From: Tamlana sp. 2_MG-2023
GTDB taxonomy: Bacteria > Bacteroidota > Bacteroidia > Flavobacteriales > Flavobacteriaceae
DNA: 64,000 bases
Reading direction: 5' to 3'
Assembly (NCBI RefSeq): GCF_030548465.1
Contig: NZ_JAUOSF010000009.1
Coordinates: 25,979 to 89,978 of the forward strand
Translations under genes and position numbers: made by a program
Notes under the pieces: model-generated
Seen by the model: the letters and a program-made list of their open reading frames with translations, nothing else
Databases searched by the model: none
Told to the model about the DNA's origin: nothing
Shown: positions 18,365 to 26,741 of the stretch, piece after piece
Layout of the letters: each line of letters opens with the position of its first letter
How positions within the stretch are numbered: position 1 is the stretch's first letter

Positions 18365-19273
18365 TCAAATAATTAATGGTAAATTTTTCTTTTTCAAAAA
18401 GGCATTCATACCCGGTATACCTTGTAGGCCTCCCGAATGAATGGCTAAAATTTTAGAGCCTTTTGGGAAATAACCCTTTTCAATTAAATCGAAAATCCCA
18501 AATAGCATTTTCCCGGTATAAACAGGATCTAAGGGAATGCTATAATCGGCTTTAAACTGATTGATAAACGTGACTAATTCTTCATTTATTTTGGCATAGC
18601 CTCCAAAATGATAGTCTGAAATCAATTCCCAATTAGATTGTTTTGCAAATTTACTAATATCTCGCTTTAAAAAGTCCCCTTTTAAGGCAGGAAAACCTAA
18701 AACTTGTTGACGAGGTTTTGAACAATTTATGAGTCCGGTTATCGTACCGCCCGTTCCTACCGCCGTACAAACAAAATCGAAGGCTTTATCCTCTTCTGTT
18801 AAAATTTCTTCACAGCCTTTAACAGCTAAGGTATTCGTACCGCCTTCAGGAACCATATAAAATTCACCAAACTCTTGTTGCAAATTCGCTAAAAATTCTG
18901 GAGATGTTTTATTTCGATATTCTGTTCTAGACACAAACTTGAATTTCATACCATGCTGTTTAGCAAAACTCAAAGTAGGATTGTTTTCAATTTCAGACTC
19001 CAATTCCTCACCACGGATAACTCCAATGGTCTTAAAATCGAATAACCGACCTGCCGCAGCTACTGCTGCAATATGGTTAGAGAACGCGCCACCAAAAGTA
19101 AGTAAGGTTTTAGCGCCTTGTTTTTCGGCCTCCTGAAGGTTGTATTTTAACTTGCGATATTTATTCCCTGAAACAAAAGGATGTATGGCATCCTCACGTT
19201 TTATGTACAATTCAACACCTTTATTCGGAAGATTGATGTGCTGGTTAATGCTATTTTCAAGCTTAAATATCAT
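18365..19273 (-). CDS. 1-aminocyclopropane-1-carboxylate deaminase / D-cysteine desulfhydrase family enzyme
   Basis: A 302-residue PLP-dependent fold-II enzyme. The substrate loop and PLP lysine are in VSGNKYRKLKYN, the cofactor-phosphate loop in VGTGGTITGLI, and FGGAFSNHIAAVAAAG matches the family. Members either open the cyclopropane ring of ACC or release sulfide from D-cysteine. In marine Bacteroidota without plant contact the D-cysteine role is more likely, but the sequence does not decide it. It overlaps the upstream HExxH gene by 11 bases and precedes the glucosaminidase by four. Confidence 0.9.
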   Translation of the reverse strand: MIFKLENSINQHINLPNKGVELYIKREDAIHPFVSGNKYRKLKYNLQEAEKQGAKTLLTFGGAFSNHIAAVAAAGRLFDFKTIGVIRGEELESEIENNPTLSFAKQHGMKFKFVSRTEYRNKTSPEFLANLQQEFGEFYMVPEGGTNTLAVKGCEEILTEEDKAFDFVCTAVGTGGTITGLINCSKPRQQVLGFPALKGDFLKRDISKFAKQSNWELISDYHFGGYAKINEELVTFINQFKADYSIPLDPVYTGKMLFGIFDLIEKGYFPKGSKILAIHSGGLQGIPGMNAFLKKKNLPLII

Positions 19274-19601
19274 GATTGCGAAGATACTTTAAAAATGCCC
19301 AAAACGGACGCACTTTTAAATATTCTAAGTTCGATTGGTTGGTATAGGCTTCGCGTTCAAAAGAGATATTTCTATAGGCTTTTTTCCAATTCTGATAATA
19401 TCCTAGGCGAATTAAAAACTCAGAAACATAAAACATATAAAACGGAAGCACTAACATTTCAAGTTGCTGTTTAAGATGAATACGCTCGTGATTTAACAAA
19501 ATAACATCTTTTAAAAGCTTACGATGCTTTAAAAAAATAAAAGGAAACAGCGTTAGGCCTGTATAGCCTTTTGGTATCATATATTTTGAAATAAAAATCA
19601 T
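19263..19601 (-). CDS. small conserved hypothetical protein with HExxH motif
   Basis: A 112-residue protein from the ATG at 19601. An in-frame TTG at 19661 would add 20 residues but is a less likely start. The sequence holds His38-Glu39-Arg-Ile-His42 in VILLNHERIHLKQQ, the zinc-metallopeptidase pattern HExxH, between hydrophobic stretches (GLTLFPFIFL before; LVLPFYMFYVSEFLI after). A second glutamate in FEREAYTNQ could be the third zinc ligand. It may be a minimal membrane-associated gluzincin, or the motif may be structural. I do not recognise a characterised homologue. It leads the operon with the ACC-deaminase-like gene, overlapping it by 11 bases. Confidence 0.72.
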   Translation of the reverse strand: MIFISKYMIPKGYTGLTLFPFIFLKHRKLLKDVILLNHERIHLKQQLEMLVLPFYMFYVSEFLIRLGYYQNWKKAYRNISFEREAYTNQSNLEYLKVRPFWAFLKYLRNHDI

Positions 19602-19668
19602 AACAGAATCACGCTTATAGGTGCGTATTTGAATAAACCACAAAATAAATAATTCTACCAATTTACAC

Positions 19669-19676
19669 TATCTTTG
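19669..19676 (+). promoter_or_regulatory. -7 box directly before the DUF5522 gene
   Basis: TATCTTTG is a perfect TAnnTTTG match ending six bases before the ATG at 19683. Transcription would start at or within a base or two of the start codon, predicting a leaderless mRNA. Confidence 0.6.
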
Positions 19677-19682
19677 TAAGCA

Positions 19683-19847
19683 ATGAAAAAAATAATACCT
19701 ATTGAAGAAGGCGATTACTACCTTACACCAGAAGGTTATCGTTGTTTTACTGAAAAATATCACCTAAGGCGTGGTTATTGTTGCCAAAGTGGTTGTAGAC
19801 ACTGCCCTTATGGCTACAACAAAAAAACGAATACAATCAACAAGTAG
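19683..19847 (+). CDS. DUF5522 family cysteine-rich mini-protein
   Basis: A 54-residue protein, MKKIIPIEEGDYYLTPEGYR at the N-terminus, with Cys21, Cys33, Cys34, Cys38 and Cys41 clustered in YCCQSGCRHCPYGY. This matches the DUF5522 family of very short Bacteroidota proteins. The cysteine layout suggests zinc or iron-sulfur binding, but the role is unknown. It has its own perfect -7 box and is divergent from the HExxH gene. It is short enough to be skipped by ordinary length cut-offs. Confidence 0.85.
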   Translation: MKKIIPIEEGDYYLTPEGYRCFTEKYHLRRGYCCQSGCRHCPYGYNKKTNTINK

Positions 19848-19928
19848 TTCCTATTCAGCAAAATACAAGCCGAATTGGTATGATTCTTGATGTTTTAATG
19901 AAATAATGATCATTTAAATAATTGTCCT

Positions 19929-20492
19929 ATGAAACACATTACAAAAATAGCAGCGGTACTGCTTTTCGCTTTAACACTAACCTCGTGTAGCTCGATTCAA
20001 GTTGCCGCAGATTACGATAAAGAAGTTAATTTTGACAACTATAAAACCTTTGCCTTTTTTAAAAACGGTATTGATAAAGCTGAAATTAGCGATTTAGATA
20101 AACGCCGTATTTTACGCGCTATTGAATCGGAATTATTAAAAAAAGGCTTCACCAAATCTGAAGACCCCGATTTACTGATAAGCTTATTTACAAAATCAAA
20201 TCAACGTGTTGACGTTTACAACAACTCTTGGGGTTATGGCGCCTGGGGTTGGGGTGGTTACGGCATGGGACCTGGTTGGGGCTGGGGTTGGAACATGCAA
20301 CCTGATGTATCAACCAGCACCGAAGGACAACTTTACATAGACCTTATTGATGCCGATAAAAAAGAACTGGTTTGGCAAGGTATGGGAACCGGTTATTTAA
20401 CGCAAAACATGGAACAAAAAGAAGCTCGAATTCAAGAGTTTGTTGCTAAAATCATGGAAAAATATCCTCCTGAATTAGATCAAAAGAAATAA
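19929..20492 (+). CDS. DUF4136 domain lipoprotein
   Basis: A 187-residue lipoprotein with Cys20 in ALTLTSC. The DUF4136 fold is recognisable: YDKEVNFDNYKTFAFF near the N-terminus, and IDLIDADKKELVWQGMGTGY with a C-terminal VAKIMEKYPP. Between them is a Trp/Gly/Met-rich loop (WGYGAWGWGGYGMGPGWGWG, residues about 98-117). Function is unknown; these are envelope lipoproteins of Bacteroidota and Proteobacteria. Its stop is immediately followed by a long palindromic element that probably terminates both it and the convergent hydratase gene. Confidence 0.9.
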   Translation: MKHITKIAAVLLFALTLTSCSSIQVAADYDKEVNFDNYKTFAFFKNGIDKAEISDLDKRRILRAIESELLKKGFTKSEDPDLLISLFTKSNQRVDVYNNSWGYGAWGWGGYGMGPGWGWGWNMQPDVSTSTEGQLYIDLIDADKKELVWQGMGTGYLTQNMEQKEARIQEFVAKIMEKYPPELDQKK

Positions 20493-20495
20493 CAC

Positions 20496-20638
20496 AAAAA
20501 AGAGGCTGTCTAAAAAGTATTAAAGTACGTCATTCTGAACTTGATTCAGAATCGCATCATATTGATAACCAATCATTATGAGAACCTGAATCAAGTTCAG
20601 GTTGACGAAAACTTCACTTTTTGAACAGCCTCTTTTTT
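20496..20638. repeat. 143-bp palindromic element with 23-bp terminal inverted repeats
   Basis: The left end (20496-20518) and right end (20616-20638) are inverted copies of 23 bp, AAAAAAGAGGCTGT plus 9 more, differing only by a CT/TC swap. Inside, CGTCATTCTGAACTTGATTC and its inverted, diverged copy (CGTCAACCTGAACTTGATTC on the other strand) face each other. Each inner arm is itself a small palindrome. It fills the space between two convergent stops and acts as a plausible bidirectional terminator. The layout resembles a MITE/REP-like non-coding repeat. Confidence 0.75.
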
Positions 20639-20643
20639 ATAAA

Positions 20644-21393
20644 TTATCTAAAACGCTTCAACGTTTCTTTTGTAAAATCACTCAAAACCAAGCGCCCGCT
20701 TATTTCTGCGCGTTCTGCTAAAAGCGTATCCCAATGTGCGGTACCTTCCCAAATAACGCTTTTCATAGCTTTTAAGGCTTCAGGATTATAAGTTATAAGC
20801 TTTTCAGCAAGATTAGAAACCGCTTTATCTAATGCTTCAACGCTATCAAAAACGTTTCCGTATAAACCTTTTTCCTTGGCGAATTCTGCTGAATAAAATT
20901 CCTCTGCGTTGATCGTCATTTGAGACATCGTCATTTTACCCATTTTTCTAGAAACTGCTGGCTCTATTACAAACGGACCAATACCAATGCTTAATTCACT
21001 AAGTTTTATTGCTGCATATTGTGAAGCTAAGCAATAATCGGTTGCCGCAGCTATACCAACACCGCCACCAACAGCTTTTCCTTGTACACGGCCAATGATT
21101 AATTTCGGACAAGTACGCATGGCATTAATTACATTAGCAAAGCCAGAAAAAAATTGCCTTCCTGTTTGAGCATCTTCTATTTCAATAAGTTCATTAAAAC
21201 TAGCTCCGGCACAAAACGTACGTTCACCACCGCTTTTTAACACAATCACTTTAATTTCAGGGTTATTTCCTGCTTGACTAATGGTTTCAGCTAAATCTTT
21301 TAAAACTTCACTAGGCATAGCGTTTCTATTGGGATGAAAAAATTCGATATACCCAACACTGTTTTCTATATTTAAATTGACGTAAGCTTCCAT
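20644..21393 (-). CDS. enoyl-CoA hydratase/isomerase family protein
   Basis: A 249-residue crotonase-fold protein. The oxyanion-hole segments are visible as TFCAGASFNELIEIEDA and GRVQGKAVGGGVGIAAATDY, and the usual C-terminal helices follow. It acts on an acyl-CoA in the cytoplasm. At the position of the first catalytic Glu of true hydratases the local context is LSELSIGIGPFVIEPAVSRK, which fits the family but does not fix the reaction. No neighbouring fatty-acid or phenylacetate genes define a pathway. Confidence 0.88.
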   Translation of the reverse strand: MEAYVNLNIENSVGYIEFFHPNRNAMPSEVLKDLAETISQAGNNPEIKVIVLKSGGERTFCAGASFNELIEIEDAQTGRQFFSGFANVINAMRTCPKLIIGRVQGKAVGGGVGIAAATDYCLASQYAAIKLSELSIGIGPFVIEPAVSRKMGKMTMSQMTINAEEFYSAEFAKEKGLYGNVFDSVEALDKAVSNLAEKLITYNPEALKAMKSVIWEGTAHWDTLLAERAEISGRLVLSDFTKETLKRFR

Positions 21394-21471
21394 GGTTTCT
21401 TAAGTTTAACGGGCTGAATATACATAAAATAATTAGTAACACTTGTTACCTTCATTTTAATGAATGAAAGA

Positions 21472-21479
21472 TATATTTG
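21472..21479 (+). promoter_or_regulatory. -7 box for the rhodanese gene
   Basis: TATATTTG matches TAnnTTTG and ends 18 bases before the ATG at 21498. Confidence 0.5.
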
Positions 21480-21497
21480 TATAAAATTTAAAATTTT

Positions 21498-21809
21498 ATG
21501 GGCATATTAAATTCACTTTTCGGAAACAAAAGCGTGAAAGTTAAAGATTTTCAATCGAGAGGCGCTATTATTATAGATGTTAGAACAGTTGCAGAATATA
21601 GCCAAAGTGCGATTCCTGGCTCAAAAAACATGCCTTTACAAACGTTGAACGCTAATATCGAAACTATTAAAAAATTAAACAAACCTGTAATCACTTGTTG
21701 TGCTAGCGGGGTACGTTCTGGAAGTGCTGCCGCCTTATTAAAATCGAATGGGATTGAAACCTTAAACGGCGGTGGCTTTATGAGTTTGTATAAAAAATTA
21801 GAGCTTTAA
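21498..21809 (+). CDS. single-domain rhodanese-like sulfurtransferase
   Basis: A 103-residue single-domain rhodanese. The active-site loop reads VITCCASGVRSGSAA, with the persulfide-forming Cys at about 75 and the loop C-A-S-G-V-R-S. IIIDVRTVAEYSQSAIPGSKNMPL is the family's DVR/E..HI..A motif. It is cytoplasmic with no signal peptide and probably carries sulfane sulfur. Its 3' end overlaps the convergent DUF4230 gene by 12 bases. A -7 box lies just upstream. Confidence 0.92.
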   Translation: MGILNSLFGNKSVKVKDFQSRGAIIIDVRTVAEYSQSAIPGSKNMPLQTLNANIETIKKLNKPVITCCASGVRSGSAAALLKSNGIETLNGGGFMSLYKKLEL

Positions 21810-22412
21810 GCCTTTTAAATCTTCTGCTTCATAAATGGGTGTTTCGTTGTATTGCAGTGTCCACCCCATAGAGTTGGTAAGAATATAGAATTTTGAAAGT
21901 TCGCTAATCAATCGATTTTTAGCATTGCTTTTTAATTCTGATTTGTCAATTTTCTTCTTTAATGAAGCATTGACTGTATTCTTGATTTTATTATAATCTT
22001 TAGCTTCAAAAGGATTTAAAAAATCAGCTTGCACATCATAATATTCAAAATCGGGGTTAATGGTTATTTCTTCTTCTGGAATACTTAAAATTCTTAGTGT
22101 TTTGGTAGCCTCGTCAACTTCAAACTCAATTTTACTTAAATCGTAAGCGACAGTGACATCGGCATTCACGACCACTAAGGCTTTTTTCTCTACCGTTAAA
22201 TAATTGCTTAGAATTTCCTTTGAATTCTGGTAATTAAAAACCTGACTAAAATGTCCTTCGGTAACTATAAGCTTCCCTACATTATTTATTTGCTTTTGAA
22301 TAAGTGCAGAGTTTTCTTGAAGAATGGTTTTTTCTTCCTTTTTAGCCTCACAGTTTTTAAACGCATAAAGCACCACTAAAGCTATAACGATACCTAATAG
22401 AATTTTTCGCAT
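21798..22412 (-). CDS. DUF4230 domain protein
   Basis: A 204-residue protein with one N-terminal membrane anchor (ILLGIVIALVVLYAF) and an extracytoplasmic DUF4230 domain (about 40-190: GKLIVTEGHFSQVFNYQ, ALVVVNADVTVAYDLSKIEF). The function of this family is unknown. The start at 22412 is followed upstream by a 440-base spacer with a possible promoter at 22561-22568 and a strong hairpin. Confidence 0.88.
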   Translation of the reverse strand: MRKILLGIVIALVVLYAFKNCEAKKEEKTILQENSALIQKQINNVGKLIVTEGHFSQVFNYQNSKEILSNYLTVEKKALVVVNADVTVAYDLSKIEFEVDEATKTLRILSIPEEEITINPDFEYYDVQADFLNPFEAKDYNKIKNTVNASLKKKIDKSELKSNAKNRLISELSKFYILTNSMGWTLQYNETPIYEAEDLKGLKL

Positions 22413-22560
22413 GCACTAATTTAGAAAAATTTTTAATGCTTTCATTAGAATAGCATACCTATTATAATTACAAATACGAGATGTTATAAAACAAAAAAAC
22501 ATCGGTTCCTTCGACATATGAAGCCTACCAATGTAATTAAGTTGTCTAAACTAAACAGTT

Positions 22561-22568
22561 CAAAGATA
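22561..22568 (-). promoter_or_regulatory. -7 box upstream of the DUF4230 gene
   Basis: The minus strand reads TATCTTTG, a full TAnnTTTG match. The implied start is near 22555, leaving a leader of about 140 nt. The inverted repeat at 22596-22632 lies just upstream, where a regulator could bind. Confidence 0.4.
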
Positions 22569-22662
22569 AGGGAGATCTAAAGACATTATATTAAAGCATT
22601 GTTAAGTTAATCTTATTTTAAGTTAACAATGCAACTTCGACTTGATAGGTTAACTTAAAGCA

Positions 22663-22714
22663 CAAAAAAAGCACCACGGACCACCCTTTTAAATTTGGCT
22701 TATGATGCTTTTTG
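22663..22714 (-). terminator. probable terminator of the GSCFA gene
   Basis: On the minus strand AAAAAGCATCA pairs with TGGTGCTTTTTTT across a loop of about 26 bases. The T-run is on the minus-strand side. The long loop makes this weaker than the other terminators here. Confidence 0.5.
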
Positions 22715-22854
22715 TGATAAACTGATTAATAGCAATAATAAATGTACAACTATTAAAAGTGCTGACCATGTGTTTTTCGACAAAATGTTACTTAAAAGAG
22801 TTGAAATGATTATCTAGATTTAGAACCTCAAAAAACCACCAAACATTTATAAAT

Positions 22855-23820
22855 TCAGAATTTAATCTGCGGAAATGTTGCTTGTAACACCCTCATCTTT
22901 TCATTCAGGTTTTGAAGAAATTTTTGATGTGCTTCAGAATTTTCATTGAATGCTCTGTGCTGAAGTCCCTTTTGAATACCATCAACCGTATCCATAGTTT
23001 TTGAAGTTTCTTCTGAAACCCACACACTTTTAAACTTCTCCCAAATATATTGAATGGCTAACGGATTAGGGTGTACCATATCTTCAGCATAAAAACGATA
23101 ATCACGAAGTTCATCCATCATGATTTCGTACGACGGAAAGTAAAAAGCATCTCCATTCTTGCTTACCTTATTCTGATTCAAAAATTGATGAATTGCTGAA
23201 ATTAAATGTGCTTTACTTTGAGTATTTTCAACAAAACCATCCTTTAAATGACGTACTGGCGACACCGTAAAAACAATAACGGCTTTCGAATTTAAACGTC
23301 TTATAGTTTTCTCTATTTCTTGCAAAACCTCATATATCTCCTGAACGGATAATATATTTTTCAAAAATTGCTTTTGCGGAATTTTATGGCAATTAGCAAC
23401 CACTTTTTGAGTTTCAATGAAGCGGTAAACCCACGCCGTACCTAAAGTGATGATAACATGAGACGCTTTGTCTAATGCTTCATGCGTGGTAATTACATTT
23501 TCGTTTAGTTTACTTATTAAAGTTTCTTTTGAAGAATGACTTAACTTTGAATGTGCATCAAAAGAATGCCATTGTTCGTTTTGAAAAAAAACATCGTCAC
23601 CAGTGTAGATCTTTTTTTCAACAGCGTTTGAAACGAGCGTTTGAATGGCTAAAGGGTGAAAAAGAATTCCAAACGGATTTTGAATATTCTGAAACTTAAA
23701 ATAAGCTAGCTTTTCTCCTATGTTTTCAGAAAAACAGGAACCTAACATCAGCAAATTAGAATTATAGTCTATGAGATACTCAGACTGTTTTTCTAATACT
23801 ATTTTAGTTTGAAGGTTCAC
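22855..23820 (-). CDS. GSCFA domain protein
   Basis: A 321-residue SGNH-like hydrolase-fold protein named after its motif, here LMLGSCFSENIGEKL with the presumed nucleophile Ser in GSCFSE. PFGILFHP and the C-terminal YAEDMVHPNPLAIQYIWEKF carry the DxxHP segment expected to supply Asp/His. Family members are common in Bacteroidota and their substrate is not known. The start codon is GTG at 23820: an in-frame TGA lies a few codons upstream with no ATG between, and the domain begins too early for an internal start. Confidence 0.9.
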   Translation of the reverse strand: MNLQTKIVLEKQSEYLIDYNSNLLMLGSCFSENIGEKLAYFKFQNIQNPFGILFHPLAIQTLVSNAVEKKIYTGDDVFFQNEQWHSFDAHSKLSHSSKETLISKLNENVITTHEALDKASHVIITLGTAWVYRFIETQKVVANCHKIPQKQFLKNILSVQEIYEVLQEIEKTIRRLNSKAVIVFTVSPVRHLKDGFVENTQSKAHLISAIHQFLNQNKVSKNGDAFYFPSYEIMMDELRDYRFYAEDMVHPNPLAIQYIWEKFKSVWVSEETSKTMDTVDGIQKGLQHRAFNENSEAHQKFLQNLNEKMRVLQATFPQIKF

Positions 23821-23907
23821 CTGTTTAAAATTGTAAAGTCACATAAATGTAAAGTGATAAAGTTAGGTTTTAGAAAACTTTATCACTTTATTTATTTTGA
23901 AACTTTC

Positions 23908-26520
23908 TTATACGATATAATTTTTAGCTTCCGCTAAAGCTTGATCAATACCTCCTGGGTTTTTCCCTCCTGCAGTAGCGAAGAACGGTTGTCCACCACC
24001 ACCACCTTGGATGAATTTACCAAGTTCGCGAACCACTTGACCGGCATTTAGACCTTTACTAGCTACTAATTCCTTAGAAATATAACATGACAATAAAGCT
24101 TTACCGTCTTTTTCGGTAGCAAATAATAAGAATAAGTTATCAAACTGACTACCTAGCTCAAAAGCCACATCTTTTAATCCACCAGCATCTAAATCTAATT
24201 TCTTTGCTAAAAATTGAATACCGTTTATTTCGGTCAATTCACTTTTAAGTTCACCTTTTACGTTTTTTGCTTTGTCTTTTAATAAGCTTTCAATTTGCTT
24301 TTTAAGATTAGCATTTTCATCTTGTAAGTTTTGAAGCGCCTTTACAGGTTCTTTGGCATTATTAAGCAAACCTTTCATTTCTTGAAAAGAGCGGTTGTTT
24401 TCGGTATAATATCCTTTAACCCCATCATTTGTAATGGCTTCAATACGTCTAATCCCTGCAGCAACAGCACCTTCAGACACAATTTTAAAATGCCAAATAT
24501 CAGCAGTATTCTTAACGTGTGTTCCTCCACAAAGCTCTATAGATTGCCCGAATTGAATAGAACGCACCGTATCGCCGTATTTTTCACCAAATAAACTCAT
24601 AGCTCCATTGGCAATAGCTTCTTCCTTAGGCACATTACGTTTTTCAACTAAAGGTATTTTTCCGCTAATTCTTGCATTTACAAAACTTTCAATATCGTGT
24701 AATTCATCTTCCGTAAGTTTAGAAAAATGTGAAAAATCAAAGCGTAAATATTTCGAGTGTACCGCACTTCCTTTTTGTTCTACATGTGTTCCTAAAATAG
24801 AACGCAAGGCTTGATGCAACAAGTGTGTGGCCGTATGGTTACATTCTGTTCTGTGGCGTTGTTTTTCATCAACCACCACTTTTAGAGACTCGTTTAAGTG
24901 TTTTGGCAAGGTTTCAGTAAAGTGAATGATCACGTTGTTTTCTTTTTTGGTATTCAGGATATAAACCACATCACCGTAAGCATCTTCAATATACCCCTTA
25001 TCACCTACTTGTCCGCCACCTTCAGGGTAAAATGGTGTCATGTTAAAAACCAATTGAAACATATCGCCATCCTTTTTGGAAGTCACTTTTCTGTATCGAG
25101 TTAATTTTACTTTCGCTTCAAGCGAATCGTAACCAATAAATTCTTCGACATCATCTTCTACTAAAACCGTCCAATCATCGGTAGACATTTCGCTAGCCGC
25201 ACGCGAACGTTTTTTTTGTTTTTGAAGTTCTTCTTCAAAACCTTTTTCATCTAGTTTCAATCCTTTTTCAGAAAGAATCAATGCAGTTAAATCTATAGGA
25301 AACCCGTAAGTATCGTATAATTCAAAAGCTTTAGTTCCCGGTACGATCTCACCGTTTGTATCTTCTACAACGCGATTTAATAATACCAAACCTTGATCTA
25401 GAGTTCTTAAAAAAGACTGTTCTTCTTCTTTAATTACGTTTTCAACAAGTTGTTTTTGTGCTTTTAATTCAGGAAATGCTTTCCCCATTTTTTTATCTAA
25501 AACATCAACCAGTCTATAAATAAAAGGTTCTTTTTTATCTAAAAATGTAAATCCGTAACGAACCGCACGACGTAATATTCTTCGAATCACATAACCAGCG
25601 CCCGTGTTACTAGGTAACTGCCCATCGGCAATTGAAAAAGCCACGGCACGAACGTGATCACAAATAACACGAATGGCTACATCTACCTTTTCATCTTTTC
25701 CGTAAGTTTTATTTGTAATGGCTTCAACTTCTTTAATGATTGGCGTGAAAACATCGGTATCATAATTAGACTGAACACCTTGTAAAACCATACATAAACG
25801 CTCAAACCCCATACCGGTATCAATATGCTTATTTGGTAAGGATTCTAAAGAACCATTCGCTTTCCTGTTGTATTGCATGAATACCAAGTTCCAGATTTCT
25901 ACAACTTGAGGGTGGTCTTGATTTACTAAATCCTTTCCTGGGATTTTCGCTTTTTCTTCTGCAGAACGAATATCAACATGAATTTCACTACAAGGTCCGC
26001 AAGGCCCTTGATCGCCCATTTCCCAGAAGTTATCTTTTTTATCACCTGTAATGATACGATCTTCAGAAATGTATTTTTTCCAAATTTCTAAGGCTTCAGT
26101 ATCTAAATCAAGACCATCTTCCTTACTACCTTCAAAAACCGATACATATAAAATGTCTTTATCAATTTTAAAAACTTCGGTTAATAATTCCCAAGCCCAA
26201 GCAATCGCTTCTTCTTTAAAATAATCACCAAAACTCCAGTTTCCTAGCATTTCAAACAAGGTATGGTGATAGGTATCATAACCAACTTCCTCCAAATCAT
26301 TGTGCTTACCAGAAACACGTAAACATTTTTGAGAATCAGTAATTCTGTTATTTTTAGGCTGTGCATTCCCTAAAAAATATTCTTTAAAAGGCGCCATACC
26401 CGCATTTACGAACATTAAAGTAGGGTCGTCTTTTAAAACCATTGGAGCCGATGGTACGATACTGTGTTGTTTTTCTTCAAAAAAACTTAAAAACTTAGCG
26501 CGAATGTCTTGTGATTTCAT
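23908..26520 (-). CDS. alaS: alanyl-tRNA synthetase
   Basis: An 870-residue class-II synthetase that charges tRNA-Ala. Seen in order: the catalytic N-terminus ([20 protein letters not shown], then [16 protein letters not shown]), the tRNA-recognition region, and an editing domain with [12 protein letters not shown] and CGGTHVKNT (zinc-binding and editing residues). The C-Ala oligomerisation/DHHA1 domain has the glycine-rich [19 protein letters not shown]. Length is standard. It lies divergent from the M23 peptidase gene across a 221-bp region with promoter boxes on both strands. Confidence 0.98.
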   Translation of the reverse strand: MKSQDIRAKFLSFFEEKQHSIVPSAPMVLKDDPTLMFVNAGMAPFKEYFLGNAQPKNNRITDSQKCLRVSGKHNDLEEVGYDTYHHTLFEMLGNWSFGDYFKEEAIAWAWELLTEVFKIDKDILYVSVFEGSKEDGLDLDTEALEIWKKYISEDRIITGDKKDNFWEMGDQGPCGPCSEIHVDIRSAEEKAKIPGKDLVNQDHPQVVEIWNLVFMQYNRKANGSLESLPNKHIDTGMGFERLCMVLQGVQSNYDTDVFTPIIKEVEAITNKTYGKDEKVDVAIRVICDHVRAVAFSIADGQLPSNTGAGYVIRRILRRAVRYGFTFLDKKEPFIYRLVDVLDKKMGKAFPELKAQKQLVENVIKEEEQSFLRTLDQGLVLLNRVVEDTNGEIVPGTKAFELYDTYGFPIDLTALILSEKGLKLDEKGFEEELQKQKKRSRAASEMSTDDWTVLVEDDVEEFIGYDSLEAKVKLTRYRKVTSKKDGDMFQLVFNMTPFYPEGGGQVGDKGYIEDAYGDVVYILNTKKENNVIIHFTETLPKHLNESLKVVVDEKQRHRTECNHTATHLLHQALRSILGTHVEQKGSAVHSKYLRFDFSHFSKLTEDELHDIESFVNARISGKIPLVEKRNVPKEEAIANGAMSLFGEKYGDTVRSIQFGQSIELCGGTHVKNTADIWHFKIVSEGAVAAGIRRIEAITNDGVKGYYTENNRSFQEMKGLLNNAKEPVKALQNLQDENANLKKQIESLLKDKAKNVKGELKSELTEINGIQFLAKKLDLDAGGLKDVAFELGSQFDNLFLLFATEKDGKALLSCYISKELVASKGLNAGQVVRELGKFIQGGGGGQPFFATAGGKNPGGIDQALAEAKNYIV

Positions 26521-26589
26521 GTAATATTTTTAAACACCTTGTTTCTAATCCATTAGATTTAATGGGAAACAATTTTTATATTTATGCTA

Positions 26590-26608
26590 CAAATTTATTT
26601 TAAATTTG
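26590..26608. promoter_or_regulatory. symmetrical pair of -7 boxes between alaS and the M23 gene
   Basis: CAAATTTA (26590-26597, i.e. TAAATTTG on the minus strand) and TAAATTTG (26601-26608, plus strand) face away from each other across three bases. The minus box would start alaS about 63 nt upstream of its ATG. Further boxes are TAGGTTTG on plus at 26666-26673 and TATTTTTG on minus at 26720-26727. Confidence 0.45.
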
Positions 26609-26741
26609 GTTCAGCTTTAAACTTCAAAGCTATTATTATTAAAAATTTTTATAATAATTTTTTTGTAGGTTTGTTCGTTTACTGCTTAATTGAAGATTAT
26701 AAACACCTTCAATGCGCTGCAAAAATAGCATAATTTAAGAA

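Larger units (their letters stand above)
22413..22854. other. 442-bp spacer with leader-like hairpins
   Basis: No credible gene is present. From right to left on the minus strand it holds a terminator for the GSCFA gene (22663-22714), a 15-bp near-perfect inverted repeat (22596-22610 with 22618-22632, GCATTGTTAA arms), a further TTAACTTAAAGC copy (22649-22660), and a TATCTTTG -7 box (22561-22568). About 140 bases of possible 5' leader follow before the DUF4230 ATG. Confidence 0.5.

Noticed and set aside
20496..20638. Insertion sequence
   Set aside because: Inverted ends are present, but there is no room for a transposase, so it is classed as a non-coding repeat.
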